Counted from the stretch's first letter, positions 33,939-43,164 are shown. The stretch is 64,000 bases of DNA from Actinacidiphila alni (GCF_900112845.1 NZ_FONG01000002.1:186001-250000); one strand, 5' to 3'. The notes: generated from the sequence alone by a model not told the origin. Numbers and translations: made by a program.

Positions 33939-34898
33939 TCACGCGGTGGTCAGCAGCACCTTGCCGATGTGGGTGCTGCCGTCCACCACGCGGTGGGCCT
34001 CGGCGGCCTCGGTGAGCGGCAGCGTACGGTCGACCACCGGCCGTACGCCGCCCGCCTCGATCAGCGGCCAGACGTGCTCGCGGACGGCGGCCACGATGGT
34101 CGCCTTCTCGTCCAGCGGCCGGGGCCGCAGCGAGGTGGCGACGACGGCGGCCCGCTTGCTCAGCAGCGTGGCCAGATTCAGCTCGCCGCTGACGCCGCCC
34201 TGGAGGCCGATGATGACCAGCCGTCCGTTGACGGCGAGGGTGTCCACATTCCGGCCGAGGTACTTCGCGCCCATGATGTCGAGGATGACGTCGGCGGTGA
34301 CGAGCTTGTCGAATTCCTGCTCGCGGTAGTTGATCAGGATGTCGGCGCCCAACTCCCGGCAGGCGGCGAGCTTTTCCGCGCTGCCCGCCGTGACGGCGAC
34401 GGTCGCGCCGATCGCCTTGCCGAGCTGGACGGCCATGGTGCCGATGCCGCTGGACCCGCCGTGCACGAGCAGCATCTCGCCGGGGCGCAGGTGGGCGGTG
34501 AGGAAGACGTTGGACCAGACGGTGGCGGTGACCTCGGGCAGCGCGGCTGCCGTGACGAGGTCGATCCCCTTGGGCACGGGCAGCAGTTGGCCGCTGGGCA
34601 CCGCCACCTTCTGTGCGTAGCCGCCGCCCGCGAGCAGCGCGCACACCTCGTCGCCCACCTCCCAGCCGGACACCCCGGGACCCACCTCGGCGATCCGCCC
34701 CGAACACTCGAGCCCCGGGTACGGCGCCGCGCCCGGCGGCGGATCGTAGAAACCCTGCCGCTGGAGCAGGTCGGCCCTGTTCACCGCGGTCGCCGCCACC
34801 TCGACGACGACCTCTCCGTCCCCGGCCACCGGGTCCGGCACCTCTGCCCAGGTCAGCGCTTCGGGGCCGCCCGGCTGCGGAATAGTGATCGCGTACAT
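33939..34898 (-). CDS. NAD(P)H-quinone oxidoreductase (PIG3-like, MDR family)
   Basis: The 319-residue product is a zinc-free medium-chain dehydrogenase. Its GroES-like N-domain has VNRADLLQRQGFYDPPPGA (about 39-57), diagnostic of the PIG3/TP53I3 quinone oxidoreductase subgroup. The Rossmann domain has LLVHGGSSGIGTMAVQLGKAIGA (in part, about 143-165), the NADPH-binding AxxGxxG-type motif. It probably reduces quinones with NADPH. It is a single gene, 58 bp from the potassium channel gene on the same strand. Confidence 0.92.
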   Translation of the reverse strand: MYAITIPQPGGPEALTWAEVPDPVAGDGEVVVEVAATAVNRADLLQRQGFYDPPPGAAPYPGLECSGRIAEVGPGVSGWEVGDEVCALLAGGGYAQKVAVPSGQLLPVPKGIDLVTAAALPEVTATVWSNVFLTAHLRPGEMLLVHGGSSGIGTMAVQLGKAIGATVAVTAGSAEKLAACRELGADILINYREQEFDKLVTADVILDIMGAKYLGRNVDTLAVNGRLVIIGLQGGVSGELNLATLLSKRAAVVATSLRPRPLDEKATIVAAVREHVWPLIEAGGVRPVVDRTLPLTEAAEAHRVVDGSTHIGKVLLTTA

Positions 34899-34956
34899 GC
34901 CGCCGAGGCTACCTCCGTGGCCCCGTTCCCCCGGATGTCCCGGCTCCCTGAAGGTG

Positions 34957-36093
34957 TCACGTCCGCGGGGCGGCGGGGCCCGCCCGGTGGATGGCGATCA
35001 GCCGGTCGGTGAGCTGCAGCGGCGTCACCTCGGGGTCGTCGTGGTCGAGCAGCCGGTGGCCGCGCTTGACGGAGACGACGAGGTCGTGGAGGTCGCGCGG
35101 GGCCCGGCCCGCCTCGTCCTTGGTGACCGGCCGCTCGATGAGGTCGAGGCCGCTGCCGTACGTGATCAGGTCGTCCATCACCACGCCGACGCTGGGGCTG
35201 AGCATCGACAGGCCCAGCAGCCGGCCGGCCGCGCTGGAACTGGTGATGACGGCGTTCGCGCCGGACTGCCGCAGCAGCGGCGCGTTCTCCTCCTCACGCA
35301 CCGAGGCGACGATGTGCGCGCGCCGGTTGAGCTGACGGGCCGTCAGGGTGACCAGTACGGCGGTGTCGTCGCGCTGCGCCGCGATCACGATCTCCTTGGC
35401 GTCCCGCACTTCGGCGCGGATCAGCACATCGTTGCGGGTGGCGTCGCCGACGACGGCCACGTATCCCTCGTCGGTCGCCGCCTGCACGACCTTCGGGCTC
35501 GGGTCGACGATCACGATCCGGCTCTGCGGGATGCCGCGCCCGATCAGCGTCTGGGCGGCGGACCGGCCCTTGGTGCCGTATCCGACGATGACGACGTGGT
35601 CGCGCAAGGTTCTCCTCCAGCGCTTGAGGCGGAACTGCTCACGGGTCCGCTCGGTCAGCACCTCCAGCGTCGTACCGACCAGGATGATCAGGAAGATCAC
35701 CCGCAGCGGTGTCACCAGGAAGGTGTTCGCGAGCCGCGCGCCCGTGCTGTACGGGACGATGTCGCCGTAGCCGGTCGTCGACAGCGTCACCGTCGAGTAG
35801 TACAGCGAATCCAGGAACGACACCGAGCCGTTGGCATTGTCGTGGTAGCCGCCGCGGTCGAGGTAGACGACCAGGACGGTGATCACCAGGACCAGCAGCG
35901 CGAGCAGCAGGCGGCGCGAGACCTGGAGCAGCGGGCCGGCGGCGGGGCGCGGGAAGGCGACACGGTAGGCGCTGCCGCTGACGGCCGGCGTCCCGCCGTC
36001 GGCCGCTGCCTCCGCCTCCGCGAGGCTCCCGGGCTCAGGACCGGGAAGAGGGCCACCGCGGCCGGCCGCCGCGTCGTGACGTGGCAGCTTCAT
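34957..36093 (-). CDS. Potassium channel with RCK (TrkA-N) domain
   Basis: The product is 378 residues. A disordered head (about 1-45) leads to helix 1 (about 60-78), a pore loop with the selectivity filter TLSTTGYGDIVP (about 103-114), and helix 2 (about 122-145). These give a two-helix Kch/MthK-type channel. A cytoplasmic RCK domain with the nucleotide motif VVIVGYGTKGRSAA (about 165-178) follows. It should conduct K+ and be gated through the RCK ring by a nucleotide or ion. The ATG at 36093 is preceded by GGGGGA. Confidence 0.93.
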   Translation of the reverse strand: MKLPRHDAAAGRGGPLPGPEPGSLAEAEAAADGGTPAVSGSAYRVAFPRPAAGPLLQVSRRLLLALLVLVITVLVVYLDRGGYHDNANGSVSFLDSLYYSTVTLSTTGYGDIVPYSTGARLANTFLVTPLRVIFLIILVGTTLEVLTERTREQFRLKRWRRTLRDHVVIVGYGTKGRSAAQTLIGRGIPQSRIVIVDPSPKVVQAATDEGYVAVVGDATRNDVLIRAEVRDAKEIVIAAQRDDTAVLVTLTARQLNRRAHIVASVREEENAPLLRQSGANAVITSSSAAGRLLGLSMLSPSVGVVMDDLITYGSGLDLIERPVTKDEAGRAPRDLHDLVVSVKRGHRLLDHDDPEVTPLQLTDRLIAIHRAGPAAPRT

Positions 36094-36169
36094 GGACGGG
36101 TCCCCCGTGTGACGTCGTGTGCGGTGGCCGTGTGGGAGGTGGTGCCGCGCACGGCGGCGAGTGGTGCGG

Positions 36170-37804
36170 TCATGTCCCGCTCCCCCAGGCCAGGGCGAGC
36201 GCCCCGGTGTCCAGGACAGCGGTGTCGTCGCCCGCGCGGGCGCCGCCGGGCGGGATGACGGCCATGCCGTCGGCCTCGGCGAGGCCGCGCAGCATGGCGG
36301 GTCCCGAGAAACGCAGCGGGCGGGCCGCCGAATCGTCGTCGAAGACGACCGGGACGAGCCGGGTGTCCACCGGGTGCCCGGTCACGTCGGCGGTGAGCGG
36401 CGCCGCGTACGGGGCGGGCGCGGGGCGGCCGGCGAGGGTGCGCAGCAGCGGCGCGGCGAGCGTCAGCACCCCGGACACGGCGGCCAGCGGATTGCCCGGC
36501 AGCCCGATCAGGTGCGTGCCGGACGGGAGTTCGGCGAGCACCATGGGGTGGCCAGGGCGGACGGCGACGCCGTCGACCAGCAACTTCGCCCCGATCCTGG
36601 CCAGTACGGGGTGGAGGTGGTCGACGGGACCGCCCGCGGTGCCTCCGGTGGTGACGATCACGTCGGCCGTACTGTCGCTCACCGCCCGGCGCAGCGCCTC
36701 CTCGTCGTCCACCAGCCGCCGCACGGACGTCACTTCGGCGCCGAGGGCGCGCAGCGACGACGGCAGCATCGGGCCGAGCGCGTCCCGTACCCTGCCCGAC
36801 CTGGGCAGGCCGTGGTCCAGCAACTCGTCGCCCAGCACGAGGACATCGACGCGCGGGCGGACGGTGACGGTCAGTTCGTCGTAGCCCGCCGCGGCGGCCA
36901 GGCCCAGCACGGCGGGCGTCACCAGCGTGCCCGCGGGCAGCAGTTCGTCGCCGCCGCGGCACTCCTGGCCGCGCGCCCTGACCTCCTGGCCGGGCGTCGG
37001 CGCGGGGTGCGGCGAACGCACCTGCAGCCATTCGCCGTCCGTACGGCGCTGCGTCCAGCCGTGTTCGCTGCGCAGCACCGCGGTGGTGCCGGTCGGCACG
37101 GCGGCGCCGGTCGCGATCGCGATGGCGTGGCCGCCGTGCAACGGCTCGGCGGGGCGCTGCTGTCCGGCCAGTACGGAGTGGCCGCGCAGCCGCCAGGGGC
37201 CGGGGCCCGCGACCGCCCAGCCGTCCATCGCGGAGGAGTCGAAGGACGGCAGGTCGGTGAGGGCGGTCAGGGGGCCCGCCAGCGTCATGCCGAGCGCGTC
37301 CTCGCCCAGGTCGCGCACCTCCGTACCGAGCCGGCGGCCGACGCGGCGCGCGATCCGCCGCGCCTCGGCCCAGGGGACGGTCCCGACGGGGGAGTGGGCG
37401 TGGGGGAGCGGGGGCTGGACGGGCTGCCGCACCGGCTGCGCGGGCGCGGAGGGGCCGGGCGGGGTTGTGGTGGTATCGGCGCGGTACGGCTCCGCCGCCG
37501 GGTCGCGGTCAGCGTTCGGTACCGGGTCCGGGGCCGAGTCCGCGTCCGGGGCCGGGCCTGCCTGGGGTCGCGTACGGGGTTCCGTGTGCGGCGGCCGGGC
37601 GTCGGCGTCCTCCCGGCCGAGGCCGAGCGCGACCGCCAACGGGTCGTTGCGGTCCGGGCGTACGGCGTTCCCGGCGCCGCCTGCCGCGGCCCGGCGCGGC
37701 TCGTTGGCCAGGGCGAGGGCGTCGTCAAGGGCGCGGTCGTCGGCGTCGGTTCCGGCACCGGCACCGGCGCCGGAGGGGGTACGGCCGGGGCGGGGGCCGC
37801 TCAT
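36170..37804 (-). CDS. moeA: Molybdopterin molybdotransferase MoeA with long N-terminal extension
   Basis: The product is 544 residues against about 400 for normal MoeA. Residues 1-140 are a disordered Pro/Asp/Ala-rich head. The catalytic part has FDSSAMDGWAV (about 190), VLVLGDELLDHG (about 320), VIVTTGGTAGGPVDHLHP (about 380) and LIGLPGNPLAAVSG (about 435). MoeA inserts molybdate into adenylylated molybdopterin. The motif TTGGTS is TTGGTA here and the DH after it is kept. The ATG overlaps the stop of the DUF6457 gene (ATGA). It is the last gene of a mobA-DUF6457-moeA operon. Confidence 0.9.
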   Translation of the reverse strand: MSGPRPGRTPSGAGAGAGTDADDRALDDALALANEPRRAAAGGAGNAVRPDRNDPLAVALGLGREDADARPPHTEPRTRPQAGPAPDADSAPDPVPNADRDPAAEPYRADTTTTPPGPSAPAQPVRQPVQPPLPHAHSPVGTVPWAEARRIARRVGRRLGTEVRDLGEDALGMTLAGPLTALTDLPSFDSSAMDGWAVAGPGPWRLRGHSVLAGQQRPAEPLHGGHAIAIATGAAVPTGTTAVLRSEHGWTQRRTDGEWLQVRSPHPAPTPGQEVRARGQECRGGDELLPAGTLVTPAVLGLAAAAGYDELTVTVRPRVDVLVLGDELLDHGLPRSGRVRDALGPMLPSSLRALGAEVTSVRRLVDDEEALRRAVSDSTADVIVTTGGTAGGPVDHLHPVLARIGAKLLVDGVAVRPGHPMVLAELPSGTHLIGLPGNPLAAVSGVLTLAAPLLRTLAGRPAPAPYAAPLTADVTGHPVDTRLVPVVFDDDSAARPLRFSGPAMLRGLAEADGMAVIPPGGARAGDDTAVLDTGALALAWGSGT

Positions 37805-38139
37805 CCCGCGGACCCCGTCGCCCCCGTTGGGCCCGCGGACCCCGCGCCGCCGTCGCTGTCGCCGCCCGCGCCGGGCCCGGGCCCGGCGGACTCCGCGTCG
37901 GCGGCCCAGCGTGCGGCCAGGGCGGCGGCCTTGGCCGCAGCCTCCCGTACGGCCTCGGGTCCGCCGCCGGCGCTCGCTGCCGCGTACCCCACCAGGAAAG
38001 TGGTCAGCGGCGCGGCCGGACGGGCGACACCGTGCGCCGCGTCACGGGCCAGGTCGAGCAGGACGCCGGTGTCCACGTCCAGTTCGATGCCCAGTTCGGT
38101 CTTGGCTGCTGCGATCCATTCGTCCACCACAGGCCCCAT
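37801..38139 (-). CDS. DUF6457 protein
   Basis: The 112-residue product has a short helical domain (about 1-80: VVDEWIAAAKTELGIELDVDTGVLLDLARDAAH in part) and a Gly/Ala-rich tail. DUF6457 proteins are found beside or fused to MobA in actinobacteria, suggesting a helper role in molybdenum cofactor maturation; the activity is unknown. It overlaps moeA by four bases and follows mobA by 33 bp. Confidence 0.78.
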   Translation of the reverse strand: MGPVVDEWIAAAKTELGIELDVDTGVLLDLARDAAHGVARPAAPLTTFLVGYAAASAGGGPEAVREAAAKAAALAARWAADAESAGPGPGAGGDSDGGAGSAGPTGATGSAG

Positions 38140-38172
38140 GGTCCCTGATCCCGCGCCCGGTGTGGGACAGGC

Positions 38173-38790
38173 TCACCCCTCGGACTTCCCCTCCAGCCGC
38201 GCCCGCGCCGCCGCCACGTCCTCCCAGGTGTCGCAGTCGAAGGACGCGTCGCCGGTCGGATCGGGCCGGGTGCGCAGCGCCAACTCCCGGGTGAGCAGCC
38301 GCAGCGGCAGTCCGGTCAGGCCGCCGTGCTCCGTACTGAGCAGGGCCAGTTCGCGCCGCAGCGGCTCCGTCCGGTACGCCGCTGCCAGCGACTGTTCCCG
38401 TCCCCCGGCGTCGGTGAGCAGCACTCCCTCGGTCTCCTGACCGGCCGCTGCCAGCGCCGCCACCAGCCCTTCCACCGCCCGCGCGGTCAGGAAGGGCAGG
38501 TCCGCGGCGAGCACCAGCACCGACTCGCGCGGCTCCGGCCCCAGCGCGGCCACGCCCGCCGCCAGCGCGGGCAACGGCCCGCCGCCCGGCGGCTCCTCCC
38601 GTGCCCACACCACGTCGCGCGCCGTCGCCCGCCGGGGCCCGACGACCACGGTTCGCCCGGCCCCGGAGCCGGCCGCCAGCACCCGGTCGAGCAAGCTCCT
38701 CCCGCCGACCGCCAGCCCCGGTTTGTCCACTCCGCCCAGCCGTTTCCCCGCTCCTCCGGCCAGCACCACGGCGTCATACCCACTCGTCAC
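38173..38790 (-). CDS. mobA: Molybdenum cofactor guanylyltransferase
   Basis: The 205-residue product has the nucleotidyltransferase motif VLAGGAGKRLGGVDKPGL (about 9-26), VLAADLPFL (about 92) with the metal-binding Asp, and CDTWEDVAAAR near the C-terminus, all usual for MobA. It transfers GMP from GTP to Mo-molybdopterin to make the bis-MGD form used by DMSO-reductase-type enzymes. It is the first gene of the molybdenum cofactor operon. Confidence 0.9.
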   Translation of the reverse strand: MTSGYDAVVLAGGAGKRLGGVDKPGLAVGGRSLLDRVLAAGSGAGRTVVVGPRRATARDVVWAREEPPGGGPLPALAAGVAALGPEPRESVLVLAADLPFLTARAVEGLVAALAAAGQETEGVLLTDAGGREQSLAAAYRTEPLRRELALLSTEHGGLTGLPLRLLTRELALRTRPDPTGDASFDCDTWEDVAAARARLEGKSEG

Positions 38791-38880
38791 ACCAGCGAGT
38801 ATCCCCTCCGGGCCGCGAGCCGGACTCCGCCCTTCGGGCCGGGGTGTGCCGGGTCTGCCGGGCGTGCGGGGTGAGCCGGG

Positions 38881-40335
38881 TCAGACCGCCGTGAGGAGGA
38901 CGGCCGGGGACTCGACGCAGTCGGCGACGAAGCGGAGGAAGCCGCCCGCGGTGCCGCCGTCGCAGACCCGGTGGTCGAAGGTGAAGGAGAGCTGGACGAC
39001 GTGGCGGACGGCGAGTTCGCCGTCCTTCACCCATGGCTTGGGCGCTATCCGGCCGATGCCGAGCATCGCGGCCTCGGGGTGGTTGATGATCGGCGTGGAG
39101 CCGTCGACGCCGAACACCCCGTAGTTGTTCAGGGTGAAGGTGCCGCCGGTCAGCTCCGCGGGCGTCAGCGATCCGGTCCTGGCCGCCTCCGTGAGGCGGC
39201 CGATCTCGGCGGAGAGCGCCGCCGTGGTCCGGGTGTGCGCGTCCCGCACGACGGGCACGACCAGGCCGCGTTCGGTCTGCGCAGCGAAGCCGAGGTGCAC
39301 GGCCGGCAGCCGTACGATCTCGTGCCGCTCGGTGTCGACCGTGGCGTTCAGCTCGGGATACCGGGCGAGACCCGCCGTCACGATGCGCGCGAAGAGCGCC
39401 AGTACCGATATCCGTTCGCCGCCCGCGGCGTTCATCGCGGCCCGCGCCGCGAGCAGTTCGGTGGCGTCGGCGTCCACCCAGCAGGTGGCGTCGGGGATTT
39501 CCCGCCGGCTGCGGGCCAGCTTGTCCGCGACCATGCCGCGCACCCCGCGCAGCGGCACCCGCTCGCCGCCCTCGACCGGACTCCCCTGCACCGCCGCGGC
39601 CGCACCCGCACTCGGCTCCGGGGCCGGGGCCGTGTCCGGCGCCGCCAGCGCGCGCTCGACGTCGGCCCGCAGGATCAGCCCGTCGGGTCCCGTACCTGCC
39701 AAGGCCCGCAAGTCCAGGCCGTGTTCCCTGGCCAACCGCCGTACCAGGGGCGATATGACGGCGACGGGTCCGTCCTGGACGTCCGGGGTTCCGCCCCCGG
39801 GCGCCGGGGAGTTGCCGGGGGCGAGGGCCACGGCGCCCGTGCCGTCCGCGGCCCGCGCGGTCACGGGTGCGGGTGCGGTCTCGGCGGTGCCCACGGCCGA
39901 GACCATCGCGCGCACCCGGCCGCGGCGGCGCGCCACGGCAGTACCGGTGCCGTAGCCGACCAGCACATTGCCCGAGCCCTCGTCGGCGGCCGCGCCCGTC
40001 CCGCCGGGGCCAGCGCCGGTGGTGGAGCTGGTCTCAGAGTTGGTCGTAGAGCCGGTGTCGAGGTCGGTGTCGGGGCCGGAGCCCGCCCCGGAGCCGACCG
40101 CCACCGTGACCAGCGGCTTGCCGACGTCGAGGGTGTCACCCTCCGCCCCGAAGCGGGCGGTGACCACGCCGCCGTAGGGGCAGGGCACCTCCACCACGGC
40201 CTTGGCGGTCTCCACCTCGACCACCGGCTGGTCGACGGCGACCACCTCGCCGACCTCCACCAGCCAGCGCACGATCTCCGCCTCGGTGAGCCCTTCTCCC
40301 AGGTCGGGGAGGGTGAATTCGCGGACGACGGCCAT
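38881..40335 (-). CDS. bkdC: Dihydrolipoamide acyltransferase E2 of branched-chain keto-acid dehydrogenase (second copy)
   Basis: The product is 484 residues. A lipoyl domain (about 1-80) has the lipoyl Lys in VEVETAKAVVE (about 42). A long Gly/Thr/Ala linker follows, then a subunit-binding domain (about 192-230, VRRLAREHGLDLRALAGTGPDG in part) and the catalytic domain (about 265-484) with the active-site His in FDHRVCDGG (about 458). The linker is more acidic and Thr-rich than in the first copy. Its ATG overlaps the E1 beta stop codon by one base (TGATG). The bkdABC naming is tentative, as for the first cluster. Confidence 0.92.
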   Translation of the reverse strand: MAVVREFTLPDLGEGLTEAEIVRWLVEVGEVVAVDQPVVEVETAKAVVEVPCPYGGVVTARFGAEGDTLDVGKPLVTVAVGSGAGSGPDTDLDTGSTTNSETSSTTGAGPGGTGAAADEGSGNVLVGYGTGTAVARRRGRVRAMVSAVGTAETAPAPVTARAADGTGAVALAPGNSPAPGGGTPDVQDGPVAVISPLVRRLAREHGLDLRALAGTGPDGLILRADVERALAAPDTAPAPEPSAGAAAAVQGSPVEGGERVPLRGVRGMVADKLARSRREIPDATCWVDADATELLAARAAMNAAGGERISVLALFARIVTAGLARYPELNATVDTERHEIVRLPAVHLGFAAQTERGLVVPVVRDAHTRTTAALSAEIGRLTEAARTGSLTPAELTGGTFTLNNYGVFGVDGSTPIINHPEAAMLGIGRIAPKPWVKDGELAVRHVVQLSFTFDHRVCDGGTAGGFLRFVADCVESPAVLLTAV

Positions 40336-41366
40336 CACCCCTCCTCCCACTGCAGCCGGCCCACCGCGTCGAGGATGCGGTCGACGCCGGGCAGATGGTG
40401 CCGCTCCAGCATCGGCGGCGGGTACGGGATGTCGAATCCTGCGACCCGCAGCACCGGCGCCTCCAGGTGGTGGAAGCAGCGTTCGGTGATCCGGGCCGCG
40501 ATCTCGGCGCCCATGCCGCCGAAGCCGGACGACTCGTGCACGACGACCGCGCGTCCGGTGCCGCGCACGGCCGCGGCGACCGTCTCCTCGTCGAAGGGCA
40601 CCAGGCTGCGCAGGTCCACCACGCCCAGGTCCCAGCCCTCTTCCTTGGCGGCCTCGGCCGCCTCCAGGCAGACCGGCAGCGACGGCCCGTAGGTGATCAG
40701 CGTCGCGCTGCGGCCGGTCCTGCGCACCACCGCCCGCCCGATCGGCTCGACCTTTGCGGGTGTCTCCGGCGACCAGTCGGACTTGGACCAGTAGAGCCGC
40801 TTCGGCTCCAGGAAGACCACCGGGTCGTCGGAGGCGATGGCCGCGCGCAGCAGCCCGTAGGCGTCCTCGACGGTGGCGGGCGTGACGACGTGCAGCCCGG
40901 GGGTGTGCGCGTAGTACGCCTCGGAGGAGTCGCTGTGGTGCTCGACGCCGCCGATGCCGCCGCCGTAGGGGATGCGGATGGTGATCGGCAGCGGCATGGC
41001 GCCGCGCGTGCGGTTGCGCATCTTGGCTACGTGGCTGACGAGTTGCTCGAACGACGGGTAGGCGAAGGCGTCGAACTGCATCTCGACCACGGGCCGCAGC
41101 CCGTACATCGCCATGCCGACCGCGGTGCCGAGGATGCCCGCCTCGGCGAGCGGGGTGTCCGTGCAGCGGCTGTCGCCGAATTCGGCCGCCAGGCCGTCGG
41201 TGATCCGGAAGACGCCGCCGAGGGTGCCGATGTCCTCGCCGAGCACGTGCACAGAGTCGTCGGCGGCGAGCGCGTCGTGCAGCGCCCGGTTGAGCGCCTG
41301 CGCCATGGTGGCGGGTTTGCGGGCGGGCGCCGCGGTGCGGCCGGCGGCCGGGGTGGCGGTGGTCAT
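40335..41366 (-). CDS. bkdB: Branched-chain keto-acid dehydrogenase E1 beta subunit (second copy)
   Basis: The 343-residue product is an E1 beta subunit with an extra Ala/Thr-rich head of about 18 residues. It has LGEDIGTLGGVFRIT, DTPLAEAGILGTAVGMA, RIPYGGGIGGVEHHSDSSEA and FLEPKRLYW. It is closely parallel to the first copy but clearly diverged. The ATG overlaps the E1 alpha stop (ATGA), giving tight coupling. Confidence 0.94.
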   Translation of the reverse strand: MTTATPAAGRTAAPARKPATMAQALNRALHDALAADDSVHVLGEDIGTLGGVFRITDGLAAEFGDSRCTDTPLAEAGILGTAVGMAMYGLRPVVEMQFDAFAYPSFEQLVSHVAKMRNRTRGAMPLPITIRIPYGGGIGGVEHHSDSSEAYYAHTPGLHVVTPATVEDAYGLLRAAIASDDPVVFLEPKRLYWSKSDWSPETPAKVEPIGRAVVRRTGRSATLITYGPSLPVCLEAAEAAKEEGWDLGVVDLRSLVPFDEETVAAAVRGTGRAVVVHESSGFGGMGAEIAARITERCFHHLEAPVLRVAGFDIPYPPPMLERHHLPGVDRILDAVGRLQWEEG

Positions 41367-42463
41367 GACTGCCGCTCCGCTTCCAGTTCGGCCCGCAACT
41401 GGGCCTCCTGCTGCCGCAGTTGCTGTGTCGGCTCGGCGTAGACGTGCGCGAACAGGTCCATCGGGTCGAGCGTCGCGTCGGTGTGCATCCGCTCGCGCAG
41501 CGCCGAGGCCATCGTCTCGGCGTCGTCGGCCACGCTGTCGCGGACCTCGTCGTCCAGCAGACCGCGGCCGGTCAACTCCCGTTCCAGCAGCGCGATCGGG
41601 TCGTGCGCGCGCCAGGCGGCGACCTCGCTGTCCTCGCGGTAGCGGGTGGCGTCGTCGGCGTTGGTGTGCGCGTCCATCCGGTAGGTGACGGCCTCGACGA
41701 GGGTCGGGCCGCCGCCGTCCCTGGCCCGGCCGACGGCCTCGGCCAGCACCTGGTGGACTGCCGCCACGTCATTGCCGTCGACCAGACGTCCCGGCATGCC
41801 GTAGCCGACCGCCTTGTGGGCGAAGGTCGGGGCCGCGGTCTGCTTGTCGAGCGGTACGGAGATGGCGAAGCCGTTGTTCTGCACGAGGAAGACCACCGGC
41901 ACCTGCCAGACGGCCGCGAAATTCAGCGCCTCATGGAAGTCGCCCTCGCTCGTCCCGCCGTCGCCGACCATGGCGAGCGCCACCACGTCGTCGCCGGTCA
42001 GCCGCGCCGCCCTGGCCAGGCCGACCGCGTGCGGGAGCTGGGTGGCCAGCGGGGTGCTCAGCGGCGCCACCCGGTGCTCGTGCGGGTCGTAGCCGGTGTG
42101 CCAGTCGCCGCGCAGCAGCGTGAGCGCCTCCACCGGGTCCACCCCGCGGGCGACGACGGCGAGCGTGTCGCGGTAGCTGGGGAACAGCCAGTCCCTCGGC
42201 CGCAGCGCGAGAGCGGCGGCGATCTCGCAGGCCTCCTGACCGGTGCTCGCCGGGTAGACGGCGAGCCTGCCCTGCTTGGTGAGAGCGGTGGCCTGCTGGT
42301 TGTAGCGCCGGCCGCGGACGAGGTGGCCGTAGAGCGTGCGCAGCAGCGCGGGATCGAGTTCCGCAGCGGCGGGGGTGCCGAGCAGCCGGTACGGCTCCGG
42401 GTCGGGCAGCAGCGGCGCGGCGTCGGTGCGGGGGCGCCAGGCAGGGGTGTCCAGCACGGTCAT
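41363..42463 (-). CDS. bkdA: Branched-chain keto-acid dehydrogenase E1 alpha subunit (second copy)
   Basis: The 366-residue product is an E1 alpha with YPASTGQEACEIAAALAL, the thiamine-diphosphate motif GDGGTSEGDFHEALNFAAVW...NN (about 160-190) and VEAVTYRMDAHTNADDATRYRED. The ATG at 42463 was selected because GAGGAGGTG lies 7-8 nt upstream. It is the first gene of the operon, divergent from an Lrp/AsnC regulator. The 179-bp gap between them holds a PaaR-like palindrome. Confidence 0.93.
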   Translation of the reverse strand: MTVLDTPAWRPRTDAAPLLPDPEPYRLLGTPAAAELDPALLRTLYGHLVRGRRYNQQATALTKQGRLAVYPASTGQEACEIAAALALRPRDWLFPSYRDTLAVVARGVDPVEALTLLRGDWHTGYDPHEHRVAPLSTPLATQLPHAVGLARAARLTGDDVVALAMVGDGGTSEGDFHEALNFAAVWQVPVVFLVQNNGFAISVPLDKQTAAPTFAHKAVGYGMPGRLVDGNDVAAVHQVLAEAVGRARDGGGPTLVEAVTYRMDAHTNADDATRYREDSEVAAWRAHDPIALLERELTGRGLLDDEVRDSVADDAETMASALRERMHTDATLDPMDLFAHVYAEPTQQLRQQEAQLRAELEAERQS

Positions 42464-42526
42464 CGCGAGCACCTCCTCGTGGTCGGTGACCGAAAAGCGA
42501 TCGGGCGTGAGCGGGTGTCGCTCCCT

Positions 42527-42540
42527 ACCGATTGTTCGGT
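42527..42540. promoter_or_regulatory. PaaR-like palindrome in the bkdA promoter region
   Basis: ACCGATTGTTCGGT, on the other strand ACCGAACAATCGGT, is a 14-bp dyad matching the two sites in the paa region in 12 of 14 or more positions. It lies 63 bp upstream of bkdA and 102 bp upstream of the Lrp gene. Confidence 0.65.
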
Positions 42541-42642
42541 CGCCAGAGGCATTTTGGCTACAGGGTGGTTTCGCCTGTGGACAAACGGTTCTGCACAGCT
42601 TGAGATGGAGCCAGTACGTCCATGGTAAGGAGGCATGGGGGG

Positions 42643-43164
42643 ATGGCGAGAGAACAGATGGCCGAACAGGACCCGGAGGTCCGACCGCTGGACGCGATCG
42701 ACCGCACGATCCTGCGGCTGCTCCAGGAGGACGGAAGGGCCTCGATACGCTCCGTGGCCGAGCGCGTGCACGTGTCACGGGCGAACGCGTACTCCCGGAT
42801 CAACCGGCTGATCGAGGACGGGGTGATCCGAGGTTTCACCGCCCGTGTCGATCACGAGCGGGCGGGCCAGGGCGCTTCCGCGTACATCACGCTCAAGATC
42901 GTCCAGAATTCGTGGCGGACGGTCCGTGAACAACTCATCACCCTTCCGGGTGTAGCCCATATTGCCCTGGTAAGCGGTGATTTCGACGTTTTGCTACTGG
43001 TCCACACCGCCGACAACCGGACCCTGCGCGAGCTGGTGCTGACCCGGCTGCAGGCCATCGAGGACGTGCTCAGCAGCCGCACGCTGCTGGTCTTCGAGGA
43101 GACCGACCTGGTCGTCGGCGACCGGGCGGAACGGGCCCCGCGACCGCCCGGTCCCGTCCCGTGA
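42643..43164 (+). CDS. Lrp/AsnC family regulator (probable BkdR)
   Basis: The 173-residue product has an N-terminal helix-turn-helix (about 17-65: LDAIDRTILRLLQEDGRASIRSVAERVHVSRANAYSRI in part) and a C-terminal RAM ligand domain (about 75-150) with GVAHIALVSGDFDVLLLVH. In other bacteria Lrp-type BkdR senses branched-chain amino acids and controls bkd operons, and the divergent placement here fits that. The ATG at 42643 has AAGGAGG 9 nt upstream; an ATG at 42622 and one at 42658 are alternatives. The stop codon abuts that of the convergent lipoprotein gene. Confidence 0.9.
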   Translation: MAREQMAEQDPEVRPLDAIDRTILRLLQEDGRASIRSVAERVHVSRANAYSRINRLIEDGVIRGFTARVDHERAGQGASAYITLKIVQNSWRTVREQLITLPGVAHIALVSGDFDVLLLVHTADNRTLRELVLTRLQAIEDVLSSRTLLVFEETDLVVGDRAERAPRPPGPVP

